The translations under genes and the position numbers were made by a program. Of a DNA stretch of 64,000 nucleotides, positions 26,018 to 34,642 are shown piece by piece (within the stretch, counting starts at the first letter, position 1; each line of letters opens with the position of its first letter). The stretch is from contig NZ_OZ239981.1 in assembly GCF_965196975.1 (NCBI RefSeq), forward strand, positions 2,108,001-2,172,000, in the 5' to 3' direction. The notes beneath the pieces are model-generated. The model saw nothing but the letters and a program-made list of their open reading frames with translations, ran no database searches and was not told where the DNA came from. The DNA is from Endozoicomonas sp965196975. Lineage in GTDB: Bacteria; Pseudomonadota; Gammaproteobacteria; Pseudomonadales; Endozoicomonadaceae.

Positions 26018-28639
26018 TTACAACTGACCTTCCAGCCAGCCTTTAATAGACGACAGCGCTTTATCCAGATTTTCAGGCTGGGAGCCACCTCCCTGAGCAA
26101 AATCAGGTCGACCACCACCTTTGCCACCCAGCTGCTCAGCCACCATCTTCAGCAGATCACCCGCTTTGACGCGTCCGGTCAGGTCTTTGGTAACACCTGC
26201 CGCCAGAGGCACCTTGCCATCGGCTTGGGTCGCCAGGAACACAATACCGGAACCCAGTTTGTTCTTCAGCTGGTCAACCATGTCGCGCAAGGACTTGGGA
26301 TCAATACCCTCAAGCTCTGTCGCCAACAGCTTAACACCATTCACCTCTACCGCCTGAGACACCAGATCTGAGCTGCCGGCACTCGCCAGCTTCTGCTTCA
26401 GCTGCTGCATCTCTTTTTCCAGGCTCTTGCTCTGGGCAACCAGCGCCTGCAATTTGGCTTCAAGGTTTTCAGGCTTGGCCTTCATCATTCGACAAGCGTT
26501 GTCTAACTCAGCAAACCGTGTCTGAACAAAAGCTTCGGCACCAGCACCCGTTACCGCCTCGATACGGCGCACACCGGCGGCAATACCACTTTCAGCAACT
26601 ATGCGGAACGCACCAATATCACCAGTGCGACTGGCATGAATACCACCACAGAGTTCGATGGAGAAGTTGTCAGCACCCATGGTCAGGACCCGCACCTCAT
26701 CGGCGTACTTCTCACCAAACAGCGCCATGGCACCTTTGGCCTTTGCGGCGCCCATATCCATCAGCTCGGTCTGAACCGGAGTGTTGGCACGAATCTGTTC
26801 ATTCACCAGCGTTTCAATGGTCTTGAGCTCTTCCGGCTTAACCGCTTCAAGGTGAGAGAAGTCAAAACGCAGGCGCTCCGGATCAACCAGCGAGCCTTTC
26901 TGGGTTACATGATCACCCAGTACCTCTCGCAGGGCTGCATGCAACAGGTGAGTTGCCGAGTGATTCAGTGACGTCGCATGACGCTTAGCAGCATCAACAT
27001 CAGCGGACACTTCATCACCAGGTTTCAGCTCACCCGATACCACTTCGACAATATGGAGGTGATGATCACCCTGCTTCCGGGTATCCACGACACGGACTGA
27101 GCCAGTAGCAAAGTTCAGCAGGCCGGTATCACCTACCTGGCCACCAGACTCGGCGTAGAATGGCGTCTGTTCCAGAACAACCGTCGCCTGCTGGCCTTCA
27201 CCGATCAGCTCTACCTGATCACCACCGACAAACAGGGAGTGAACGCGAGCCTGACCTGCCGTGCTCTCATAGCCGGTAAAGGCCGTTGAGCCTTCAATCA
27301 CCAGCTGATCGTTGTAGTCAACACCAAACTTGCTGGATGCACGGGCACGTTCACGCTGGGCTTCCAGCGCTTTTTCAAAGCCATCAATGTCGACTTTCAG
27401 CTCACGCTCGCGGGCGATATCTTCCGTAAGGTCAACCGGGAAACCGTAAGTATCATACAGAGTGAACAGTGTTTCGCCGGAGATCACCTCTCCCTTCATG
27501 GAAGCAATGCTCTCTTCCAGCAGTTTCATCCCTTTATCCAGGGTACGGGTAAACTGCTCCTCTTCCTGCAGCAGAACCCGCTCGATGTGCGCCTGATTTT
27601 TTGCCAGGTCCGGATAAGCGTCGCCCATCACCTTCACCAGTGAGCCCACCAGTTTATAGAAGAAGGATTCCTTGGCTCCCAGCTTGTGCCCATGACGGCA
27701 GGCACGACGGATAATACGGCGCAGCGTGTAGCCGCGGCCTTCATTAGATGGCATCACTCCATCGCTGATCAGAAAACTGCAGGAACGGATGTGATCGGCA
27801 ATAACGCGCAGGGACGCTTCAGTTGTAGCGACACCACCGATAATCTCAGACGCATCGTTCAGGAGAGACTGGAACAGGTCAATCTCGTAGTTGCTGTTCA
27901 CATGCTGCATCACTGCGGCAATACGCTCCAGGCCCATGCCGGTGTCAACCGATGGCTTGGGCAACGGCTGCATTTCTCCGTCGGCCTGACGGTTGTACTG
28001 CATGAATACGATGTTCCAGATTTCAATAAAACGGTCACCGTCTTCTTCTGGCGTACCCGGACGGCCACCCCAGATATGATCGCCATGATCAAAGAAAATT
28101 TCGGTGCAGGGACCACAGGGGCCAGTATCGCCCATCTGCCAGAAGTTATCGGAAGCATAAGGTGCTCCCTTGTTGTCACCGATGCGGATAATATCGTCCG
28201 CTGCGACACCAATGTCGTTTAACCAGATATTGTAGGCTTCATCGTCAGAAGCATATACGGTGACGCAAAGACGCTCTTTAGGCAGCTTCAACGTACCGGT
28301 CAGAAAGTTCCAGGCAAAATGGATCGCTTCTTTCTTGAAGTAATCGCCAAAACTGAAATTACCCAGCATTTCAAAGAAGGTATGGTGACGGGCGGTATAG
28401 CCGACGTTGTCGAGGTCATTGTGCTTTCCCCCGGCACGCACACACTTCTGAGAGGTAGTGGCACGTTTGTAGTCGCGCTGCTCACGACCCAGAAAAGTGT
28501 CTTTGAACTGGTTCATCCCGGCATTGGTAAACAGCAGGGTTGGGTCGTCATGGGGTACCAGAGAACTACTGGCAACCACTTCATGGCCGTTTTCCCTGAA
28601 GTATTCCAGAAAAGCAGAACGTATTTCGTTAGTCTTCAT
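26018..28639 (-). CDS. alaS: Alanyl-tRNA synthetase
   Basis: This 873-residue class II synthetase is of normal length. The catalytic domain starts with RSAFLEYFRENGHEVV and SSSLVPHDDPTLLFTNAGMNQFK, followed by class II motifs with NVGYTARHHTFFEMLGNFSFGDYFK. The editing domain has the zinc-binding pair in LNHSATHLLHAAL and ELCGGIHASRTGDIG. A coiled-coil linker and a C-Ala domain ending GGGRPDFAQGG follow. It charges tRNA-Ala in the cytosol and clears mischarged Ser and Gly. It is followed by lysC in the same direction. Confidence 0.98.
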   Translation of the reverse strand: MKTNEIRSAFLEYFRENGHEVVASSSLVPHDDPTLLFTNAGMNQFKDTFLGREQRDYKRATTSQKCVRAGGKHNDLDNVGYTARHHTFFEMLGNFSFGDYFKKEAIHFAWNFLTGTLKLPKERLCVTVYASDDEAYNIWLNDIGVAADDIIRIGDNKGAPYASDNFWQMGDTGPCGPCTEIFFDHGDHIWGGRPGTPEEDGDRFIEIWNIVFMQYNRQADGEMQPLPKPSVDTGMGLERIAAVMQHVNSNYEIDLFQSLLNDASEIIGGVATTEASLRVIADHIRSCSFLISDGVMPSNEGRGYTLRRIIRRACRHGHKLGAKESFFYKLVGSLVKVMGDAYPDLAKNQAHIERVLLQEEEQFTRTLDKGMKLLEESIASMKGEVISGETLFTLYDTYGFPVDLTEDIARERELKVDIDGFEKALEAQRERARASSKFGVDYNDQLVIEGSTAFTGYESTAGQARVHSLFVGGDQVELIGEGQQATVVLEQTPFYAESGGQVGDTGLLNFATGSVRVVDTRKQGDHHLHIVEVVSGELKPGDEVSADVDAAKRHATSLNHSATHLLHAALREVLGDHVTQKGSLVDPERLRFDFSHLEAVKPEELKTIETLVNEQIRANTPVQTELMDMGAAKAKGAMALFGEKYADEVRVLTMGADNFSIELCGGIHASRTGDIGAFRIVAESGIAAGVRRIEAVTGAGAEAFVQTRFAELDNACRMMKAKPENLEAKLQALVAQSKSLEKEMQQLKQKLASAGSSDLVSQAVEVNGVKLLATELEGIDPKSLRDMVDQLKNKLGSGIVFLATQADGKVPLAAGVTKDLTGRVKAGDLLKMVAEQLGGKGGGRPDFAQGGGSQPENLDKALSSIKGWLEGQL

Positions 28640-28683
28640 ATACAGTTCCCACCGGGGGAGTTATCTCTTAACAGCCATGAGCG

Positions 28684-28744
28684 GAAAAGGCCGCTCACTC
28701 CAAAACACGAAAATGCCTGCAAAGTCTGAACGAGCGGCCTTTTC
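28684..28744 (-). promoter_or_regulatory. Large hairpin in the alaS leader
   Basis: GAAAAGGCCGCTC and GAGCGGCCTTTTC form a perfect 13-bp stem around a 35-nt loop, 45-105 nt before the alaS start on the transcribed strand. It could be a leader attenuator for alaS or the terminator of the DTW-domain gene upstream. The stem is G/C rich at its core, but no U-run follows on the minus strand. Confidence 0.45.
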
Positions 28745-28851
28745 ATAGTAAATTTACGCAAAACGGCCATTATATAGGAACGGTGAAAAAAAATGATCAT
28801 TTCACCGCATCAATCGTGTGCTTTTTGTGGGTTTTTCTCATGAAAGTCCTG

Positions 28852-29514
28852 TTAACCATCTGGCTGGTATTGCTCAAGAATGCCCAGAGACCTTTGGTTT
28901 TCTTCCTTTCTCTGTCCTTTGCGAGCCCATAGATATCGGTCACAATAGACTTGCACCAGTGCCTCCATCAGCTGACGATTCGTGTTTTCACCCAACTGTC
29001 CAAGCGCCAGCGCTGCCACTTCGGCAGTAAACAGGTGCTGTTCCTGACGATTTCGCCTGAGGCTATAAATGGATGGATCCTCTGGCTGCAAGCTCAGCAA
29101 ACTCAAGTTATGCAGCCAGGGGCTTTGACGATACATCTTTCTGGCCTGCTGCCAGGTTGCATCAATGATAATGAAGGCAATGTTACAATCAGATCAGGCA
29201 TGATGACGCCATGGCGCTGCTTTACTCTGCGCTTCCACAGCGTATTCCGTTGGAAACAACAGTACTGGTAACCAGGCCGGATCCTCCAACAGTCTCAGCA
29301 ATTCCTCATCCGGTGCAGTCCGGCTCCAGTTGAACAGGCGGCTACCGGGTATCGCTGCCTGAATCAATTTGCCCGTATTGGTCGGCTTATCAAACTCTTT
29401 ATCGTGAGTAATCAGCCAGAAACAGGCAGAAGATTCCACCCGGGGGATTAACGGGCAGATACAGGCGCGCTCGGGCAAACGGCACTGAATACAATCACCT
29501 TTGACTGCTGGCAT
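28852..29514 (-). pseudogene. tapT: DTW-domain tRNA-uridine aminocarboxypropyltransferase, in-frame TGA
   Basis: From the ATG at 29514 the frame encodes a Cys cluster (CIQCRLPERACICP) typical of DTW proteins, then WLITHDKEFDKPTNTGKLI and PVLLFPTEYA, and meets a TGA at 29194-29196. The same frame continues with FIIIDATWQQARKMYRQSPWL (the DxTW motif and partner residues), SIYSLRR and TAEVAALALG, to a stop at 28852. Read through, it is about 220 codons, a normal length. TapT makes acp3U in tRNA using SAM. The nonsense codon separates the substrate half from the DTW catalytic half, so this is a pseudogene unless it is a sequence error. Confidence 0.88.
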
Positions 29515-29603
29515 TACCTTCCGGGACCTTCTTTCTTTTCAAATCTCATAAATTTCATCATCATTCTTGAGCCATCATACACACTGACATTACCATTCAA
29601 CGA

Positions 29604-29625
29604 GCCGGACAAAAAACAGTCCGGC
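29604..29625. promoter_or_regulatory. Small dyad between divergent genes
   Basis: GCCGGAC and GTCCGGC flank an A-rich 8-nt spacer in the 150-bp gap between the divergent DTW gene and the peptidase gene. It could be an operator; no U-tail supports a terminator. Confidence 0.3.
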
Positions 29626-29667
29626 ACTGTATTTGTACTTTCACAATAATCAAGCTGTTGGAACCAC

Positions 29668-30585
29668 ATGCAATTAACAAAAAGCTATCCGATTGGAACA
29701 CCCGGCAAGCCCTGGAGTGACACTGAACGCCTGGCCTGGCGCGAACAGGTGACGATCAAGCGTGAATATCAACAGGAAGTGGTTCCCAAAATCAAAGCCC
29801 TGGGAGACCGCTTTGACATCGAACAGTACGGTGCACTCTCTTACGATGAAGCCCGCTTTCCATTGTTCTGCCTGAAAAGTAAAAACTGGGACAGCAATAA
29901 GCCAACCGTTCTGATCACGGGTGGTGTACATGGTTACGAAACCAGTGGTGTTCACGGTGCAATCAAGTTTATGGATACCCTGGCAGAGCATTACCAGGAA
30001 CACTTTAATGTTGTTGCTGCCCCCTGTGTCAGCCCCTGGGGTTATGAAACCATAAATCGCTGGAATCCAAACGCAGTTGACCCAAACCGTTCATTTTACC
30101 AGGACAGCCCTTCTGAAGAGTCAGCCAATCTGATGAAGCTGGTTGCAACACTGGATAATGTACTGGTCCATTTTGACCTGCACGAAACCACAGATACCGA
30201 TGAAACCGAGTTCCGCCCTGCCCTGGCAGCCCGTAATGGTATTGAGTATGTCCCCTGCAGTATTCCTGATGGTTTCTACACCGTTGGTGATAGTGAAAAT
30301 CCACAGCCAGAATTTCAGGCAGCCATTATTGAGTCTGTGGCAAACGTCACTCATATAGCGCCAGCTGACGAGAAAGGAAACCTTATCGACTCACCCATGG
30401 TTCAGCATGGTGTGATCCATTACCCGATGGTTAAGCTTGGCTTATGCGGCGGTGTCACCAACTGTACCTATGGAACGACAACGGAAGTCTATCCGGACAG
30501 CCCCAAAGTGACCGATGAAGAGTGTAACGATGCTCAGGTTGCGGCGGTTAAAGGCGGGCTCGACTATGTAATCGGTCTTCTGTAA
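29668..30585 (+). CDS. M14-family zinc carboxypeptidase or aspartoacylase-like hydrolase
   Basis: This 305-residue protein has the M14 zinc ligands: GGVHGYETSG (His and Glu, about residue 91), then VHFDLHETTDTDE (third His, about residue 170), with NAVDPNRSFY between as the substrate-binding Asn-Arg. No signal peptide is seen, so it is probably cytosolic. The substrate class, peptide or N-acyl amino acid, cannot be decided from sequence alone. The gene stands alone, with divergent and convergent neighbours. Confidence 0.85.
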   Translation: MQLTKSYPIGTPGKPWSDTERLAWREQVTIKREYQQEVVPKIKALGDRFDIEQYGALSYDEARFPLFCLKSKNWDSNKPTVLITGGVHGYETSGVHGAIKFMDTLAEHYQEHFNVVAAPCVSPWGYETINRWNPNAVDPNRSFYQDSPSEESANLMKLVATLDNVLVHFDLHETTDTDETEFRPALAARNGIEYVPCSIPDGFYTVGDSENPQPEFQAAIIESVANVTHIAPADEKGNLIDSPMVQHGVIHYPMVKLGLCGGVTNCTYGTTTEVYPDSPKVTDEECNDAQVAAVKGGLDYVIGLL

Positions 30586-30617
30586 TTGCAAATTGCAACT
30601 TTACTTTTAATAAAATG

Positions 30618-30742
30618 ACCACAAAGGCACAGAGACACCAAGTTGGTTCTGCCCACTCAACCCTTTTATTTGATAGGGCTGTATAAGCCAAACAAAAGAA
30701 GTTAAAGAAAAAACTTTCTTTGTGTCCCTGTGCCTTAGTGTT
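30618..30742. repeat. Inverted pair of the CACAAAGGCACAGAGACAC-type dispersed repeat
   Basis: The left arm at 30618-30642 (CCACAAAGGCACAGAGACAC and following) and the right arm at 30714-30742 (CTTTGTGTCCCTGTGCCTTAG) are imperfect inverted copies about 70 bp apart. They fill the space between the M14 gene and recX. Related words recur at 46.5, 51.6, 53.3 and 55.9 kb. Confidence 0.7.
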
Positions 30743-30753
30743 GAAAATAACAG

Positions 30754-31212
30754 TCAGTTTTTACCAGAAAGTGCAGGATATATCTGGCTCATGGAAAAGC
30801 CCCGCTGAGCCAGGAAACGGGTCTGTCGGGCTCTCTCTTTAGTATCTCTGGGAGCAGAGGCTCCAAATTTTCGTTCTTTTACCTCTTTTGCCAGCTCATC
30901 CCAATGATCATCCTGCTCCAACAGGTATTGACCGATCAGCTCGCCATCAATCCCTTTCTGAAACAGTTCCGACTTAATACGAACCGGACCGTAGCCTCGC
31001 TGTTGTCGGCTGTAAACGTAGCTTTCAACAAAGCGGTCGTCACTTTGCAACCGCTCCTCCCGTAGACGGGTCAGCGCTTCAATCACCAGTTCATGGGGAA
31101 AACGGACCGAGAGCTTTCGGGCCAGCTCGGTAAAACCATGTTCCCGTCGGGCCAGCAGATCCATGGCAGCCCGACGGACATCTTTTACCGTTTGAATGGC
31201 TTCAGCAGACAT
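30754..31212 (-). CDS. recX: Regulatory protein RecX
   Basis: This 152-residue, all-helical protein binds and inhibits RecA filaments. Family motifs are LLARREHGFTELARKL near residue 20, the QQRGYGPVRIK block in the middle and ERARQTRFLAQRGFSMSQI near the C-terminus. It begins 4 bp after the recA stop, so the two are co-transcribed and share SOS control. Confidence 0.95.
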   Translation of the reverse strand: MSAEAIQTVKDVRRAAMDLLARREHGFTELARKLSVRFPHELVIEALTRLREERLQSDDRFVESYVYSRQQRGYGPVRIKSELFQKGIDGELIGQYLLEQDDHWDELAKEVKERKFGASAPRDTKERARQTRFLAQRGFSMSQIYPALSGKN

Positions 31213-31216
31213 TCAA

Positions 31217-32314
31217 TTACTCAGCCAGCAGCTCGTCCTGCTGCACACTTGCAGCGGCAGCGTCACCTTTTTTACCCGCATCTTTCTTTGCTTCAGCTTC
31301 CGCCTTTTTGGCAGCATCTTTTTCTGGCGTACTCATCAACTCATCACGGATCAGCCCTTCGATTTCGGCCGCCACTTCCGGATTATCAGAGAGATACTGG
31401 GCAGCATTGGCTTTACCCTGCCCAATTTTTGAGCCTTTATAGGCATACCAGGCACCGGACTTATCGATCAGCTTCTGCTTCACACCCAGGTCAATCACCT
31501 CACCCATATGGTAGATACCCTGGCCATAAAGAATCTGAAATTCAGCCTGACGGAACGGAGGTGATACCTTATTCTTCACAACCTTAACGCGGGTTTCGTT
31601 ACCAATCACTTCATCACCCTGCTTCACGGCACCGGTACGACGGATATCGAGGCGTACAGAAGAATAGAATTTCAGTGCGTTACCACCGGTAGTGGTTTCC
31701 GGGTTGCCAAACATCACACCGATCTTCATACGGATCTGGTTGATGAAGATCACCATGCAGTTGGTCTGCTTGATGGAGCCTGTCAGCTTACGCAGAGCCT
31801 GAGACATCAGACGGGCTTGCAGACCAACGTGAGAATCCCCCATCTCACCTTCAATTTCAGCCTTGGGTACCAGCGCAGCAACAGAGTCAACAACAATGAC
31901 ATCGACTGCTCCGGAACGAACCAGCATGTCAGTAATTTCCAGAGCCTGTTCACCGGTATCCGGCTGGGAAACATACAGGTCATCCACATTCACACCCAGC
32001 TTACCGGCGTACTGGGGGTCCAGGGCATGCTCCGCATCAACGAAGGCACAGGTAGCGCCCTGCTTCTGCGCCTGGGCAATAACGCTCAGGGTCAGCGTGG
32101 TTTTACCGGAAGATTCAGGCCCGAAGATTTCGATAACACGGCCTTTTGGCAGACCGCCAATACCCAGGGCAATATCCAGCTGCAGAGAACCGGTGGAAAT
32201 TGCCGGGATCGCTTCCTGCTTCTGGTCACCCATCCGCATGATGGCGCCTTTACCAAACTGTCGGTCAATCTGGCCAAGTGCTGCTGCCAACGCTTTTTTT
32301 CTGTTATCATCCAT
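31217..32314 (-). CDS. recA: Recombinase RecA
   Basis: This 365-residue recombinase catalyses strand exchange and LexA cleavage. Walker A is GPESSGKTT, Walker B lies in VDVIVVDSVAAL, the L2 loop region is GNALKFYSSVRLDIRR, and the acidic Ala/Lys-rich C-terminal tail is longer than in E. coli. Two LexA-box-like palindromes lie 55-90 bp upstream. It is followed directly by recX. Confidence 0.98.
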   Translation of the reverse strand: MDDNRKKALAAALGQIDRQFGKGAIMRMGDQKQEAIPAISTGSLQLDIALGIGGLPKGRVIEIFGPESSGKTTLTLSVIAQAQKQGATCAFVDAEHALDPQYAGKLGVNVDDLYVSQPDTGEQALEITDMLVRSGAVDVIVVDSVAALVPKAEIEGEMGDSHVGLQARLMSQALRKLTGSIKQTNCMVIFINQIRMKIGVMFGNPETTTGGNALKFYSSVRLDIRRTGAVKQGDEVIGNETRVKVVKNKVSPPFRQAEFQILYGQGIYHMGEVIDLGVKQKLIDKSGAWYAYKGSKIGQGKANAAQYLSDNPEVAAEIEGLIRDELMSTPEKDAAKKAEAEAKKDAGKKGDAAAASVQQDELLAE

Positions 32315-32369
32315 TCTTCACGCCCTCAGTTCGATTCTGACTTCATCAGGAACAGCTAAATAAGTAATA

Positions 32370-32404
32370 CTGTATATTTAAACAGATACTGGATATTTGT
32401 CCAG
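32370..32404 (-). promoter_or_regulatory. Tandem LexA-box-like sites before recA
   Basis: CTGTATATTTAAACAG (32370-32385) and CTGGATATTTGTCCAG (32389-32404) each fit CTG-N10-CAG, with centres 19 bp apart (about two helical turns). They lie in the recA promoter region. The first has the TATA-rich core of gammaproteobacterial SOS boxes; the second is a near-perfect palindrome. Confidence 0.85.
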
Positions 32405-32438
32405 TATATTTATTGCTTCGACAGGAACGGATCTTTTT

Positions 32439-32933
32439 TCAGGTTAACAAGGTCAGAATCCCCTGCAATGCCTGAACAACCGTTTGCTCCCTGATCTGAT
32501 CACGATCACCCTCAAGATGAAAGTGCCTTGCAGCGGCTTCCTGTCCGGTGCTCCAGGCTATCCACACGGTTCCTACCGGCTTTTCCGGTGTCGCGCCACC
32601 CGGTCCGGCAACCCCGGTCACCGCCACGGAAATATCGGTTTTCAGCAACTTCCGTACACCCTGAGCCATGGCGATAGCCACCTGTTCACTGACGGCACCG
32701 TACTTATTGAGCAACACTTCCGGCACATGAAGAAGATGAGCCTTTACGCCATTGGCATAACAGATGACCCCCCCTTCAAACCAGGCTGAGCTACCGGGCA
32801 TCGCCGTCAAGGCATGACCAATCCCCCCTCCGGTACAGGACTCGGCCGTAGACAGTGTCCAACCTCTGGAAATCAGGAGTTCAGCAATCTCGTAGACAAT
32901 GGGGGACGTAGCAGAATGCAGTGTAGGTTCCAT
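32439..32933 (-). CDS. pncC: CinA C-terminal domain protein, nicotinamide-nucleotide amidase
   Basis: From the ATG at 32933 (an upstream TTG at 32966 is less likely) the product is about 164 residues: the stand-alone PncC/CinA-C form. Diagnostic blocks are LSTAESCTGGGIGHALT near residue 25, GGVICYANGVK, and AVTGVAGPGGATPEKPVGTVWIAW. It deamidates NMN to NaMN. Placement just upstream of recA on the same strand is the usual proteobacterial arrangement. Confidence 0.93.
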   Translation of the reverse strand: MEPTLHSATSPIVYEIAELLISRGWTLSTAESCTGGGIGHALTAMPGSSAWFEGGVICYANGVKAHLLHVPEVLLNKYGAVSEQVAIAMAQGVRKLLKTDISVAVTGVAGPGGATPEKPVGTVWIAWSTGQEAAARHFHLEGDRDQIREQTVVQALQGILTLLT

Positions 32934-32966
32934 GGTCACTCGCCATACAGTTAACAGAGGAGCCAA

Positions 32967-33346
32967 TCAGGATAGGATGTTATAACACGATTAGGGGAAC
33001 TCTTCACAAGTAATCATCGAACGGTTCACGTCACAAAGCCAGTTTTCCGGAGAGAAAGTGCTTTGCCCGAAAATCCCTGGCAACGCTCTTTCTTTCATCT
33101 GGCAGCATTGGCCGTCTGGTGCATGCAGTTATTGTGAGTCACTCTTCGTTGATACTTATCGAACTTCTGTTAGCAAGGACAATCAATAATTTTATTTAAG
33201 TTTGTATCTTACCCCTTAATTTTTAATAAGTTACACAGGAAAAACCCATAAAATCATTTCACGTCATCCTGATAAAAATTAATTAGTCTAAAATTTCATC
33301 ATTACAATCGACGCTAGAAGCCAAAATAAAAATCGGGACTGAATAA
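32967..33346. other. Gene-free stretch
   Basis: No coding sequence is recognised. The right part is very A/T rich and must contain promoters for the divergent pncC and lipoprotein genes. Confidence 0.45.
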
Positions 33347-33850
33347 ATGAACCAGATAAGAATATGCCTTATTCTCAGCATTCTTTTTTTAAGTGGCTGC
33401 GTAACGTTACGAGACTTTGAAAAAATGACGCCTGCTGATCGAGCCAACTTCGTTTGCGAGCAAGATTCTGTAGTGAAAGCCTATAAACAGCAGGCCAGGG
33501 ACTTTGAAGACATGGCTTTTGAGAGCAGCACGGCCATTAACCTGGGCTATAGAATGGTAAAAAGCTGCAAAAGGGTCAAAATAGAAAAACCGGGGAACAC
33601 CGTTTGTAGAAGTTATGAATACGATCATCAACTAACAACAGAATGCAAAACAGAAACCATTGTTGATTACGAAGAACAATGTAACGAAACTCCTGTTTCA
33701 GTCAACATTGACCATGAAAAAACAAAGCTCAGAGATTACAACGAATCATTTGAAAGAAGCAAAAAGCGTTCAGAGTTAGAATTCAATCAATGTTTCAATA
33801 GGGTAACATCAAAAACAGCCAAAGAAGCCTATGAATATTACAAAAAGTAG
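33347..33850 (+). CDS. Hypothetical lipoprotein
   Basis: This 167-residue protein starts with a lipoprotein signal (ICLILSILFLSGC, lipobox LSGC, Cys at about residue 18). The mature part is charged and helical with six Cys residues (VCEQDS, SCKR, VCRSY, ECKT, QCNE, QCFNR) that could pair as disulfides in the periplasm. No family is recognised. Base composition is more A/T rich than the neighbouring core genes, which suggests accessory origin. Confidence 0.75.
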   Translation: MNQIRICLILSILFLSGCVTLRDFEKMTPADRANFVCEQDSVVKAYKQQARDFEDMAFESSTAINLGYRMVKSCKRVKIEKPGNTVCRSYEYDHQLTTECKTETIVDYEEQCNETPVSVNIDHEKTKLRDYNESFERSKKRSELEFNQCFNRVTSKTAKEAYEYYKK

Positions 33851-33931
33851 CTTAATCAATGATATACTCTTAGTAAGGAAAACGGCTCTGACAGGTTTAT
33901 TTCAACCCAGTTTTTAGCACGGCCCGATACG

Positions 33932-33962
33932 AAAAAACCGCCAAATATAATGGCGGTTTTTT
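33932..33962 (+). terminator. Terminator after the lipoprotein gene
   Basis: AAAAAACCGCCA and TGGCGGTTTTTT form a 12-bp stem with a 7-nt loop, ending in a T-run continued as TTGTTTT. Confidence 0.88.
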
Positions 33963-34094
33963 GTTTTCCTACAATGGCAGGCTGGCTAAAAACTAACACG
34001 CTGTCTGAAGCTCACTGCACTAATTAGCCTTCATCGAAAAAGTCTGATCCCAGACTCTGACGCAGATATTCATGGCAATGCGACTCTCACCAAC

Positions 34095-34631
34095 CTATTC
34101 AAACTCCTTAATACTTTCCACCGTAATGGCATAAACAACATCAGTATACTCGGACGTATTGTTCTCAACCCTGATCACCCCTTCCAGCCAGTAGGGTGTA
34201 TAGCCCGCTTCCGTCACTTTAATACCCTTATCATAGCGAACAAAAATGGTTTGATTAGGTGGCGGTGGTGGTACATGAACACAGGCTCCCATGGTGGGCA
34301 CCAGTAACAGCTCTGTTGCTGATTGATCCTTACCTATATTCAATGGTACCAGGTAACCGGGAATTTTAACCCGCTGCTGATCCATGTCTTTTACAGGAAC
34401 CTTGCCCAGCTTAACAATATAATCAATGGCCTCGACCTGGCTGATTTCACCGGCCTCATACTTTCGGACAATTTCCTCATCCACCGGAGGCATCAGGTCA
34501 TCCCAGTTAATCTCTTTAACTGGAGGCGCCTTTGGGGGTTCAATCTTTGCCGCCATGGCAAAATTCATCAGCATAAAAGGCACCATGAGCACCAGTGCCA
34601 TCCAGCCAAAGCGTTGTCTTCTCGTTATCAT
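34095..34631 (-). CDS. DUF3299 protein of the Zrg-type zinc uptake operon
   Basis: This 178-residue exported protein has a signal peptide (MALVLMVPFMLMNFAMAA). The DUF3299 core follows: INWDDLMPP, then VKIPGYLVPLNIGKDQSATELLLVPTMGACVHVPPPPPNQTIFV. The CVHVPPPPPNQ motif is diagnostic. It is last in a five-gene minus-strand cluster with the permease, ATPase, histidine-rich protein and small chaperone, as in the Vibrio zrg zinc-import genes. The exact role in zinc handling is not established. Confidence 0.88.
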   Translation of the reverse strand: MITRRQRFGWMALVLMVPFMLMNFAMAAKIEPPKAPPVKEINWDDLMPPVDEEIVRKYEAGEISQVEAIDYIVKLGKVPVKDMDQQRVKIPGYLVPLNIGKDQSATELLLVPTMGACVHVPPPPPNQTIFVRYDKGIKVTEAGYTPYWLEGVIRVENNTSEYTDVVYAITVESIKEFE

Positions 34632-34642
34632 TATTCGCTCTC

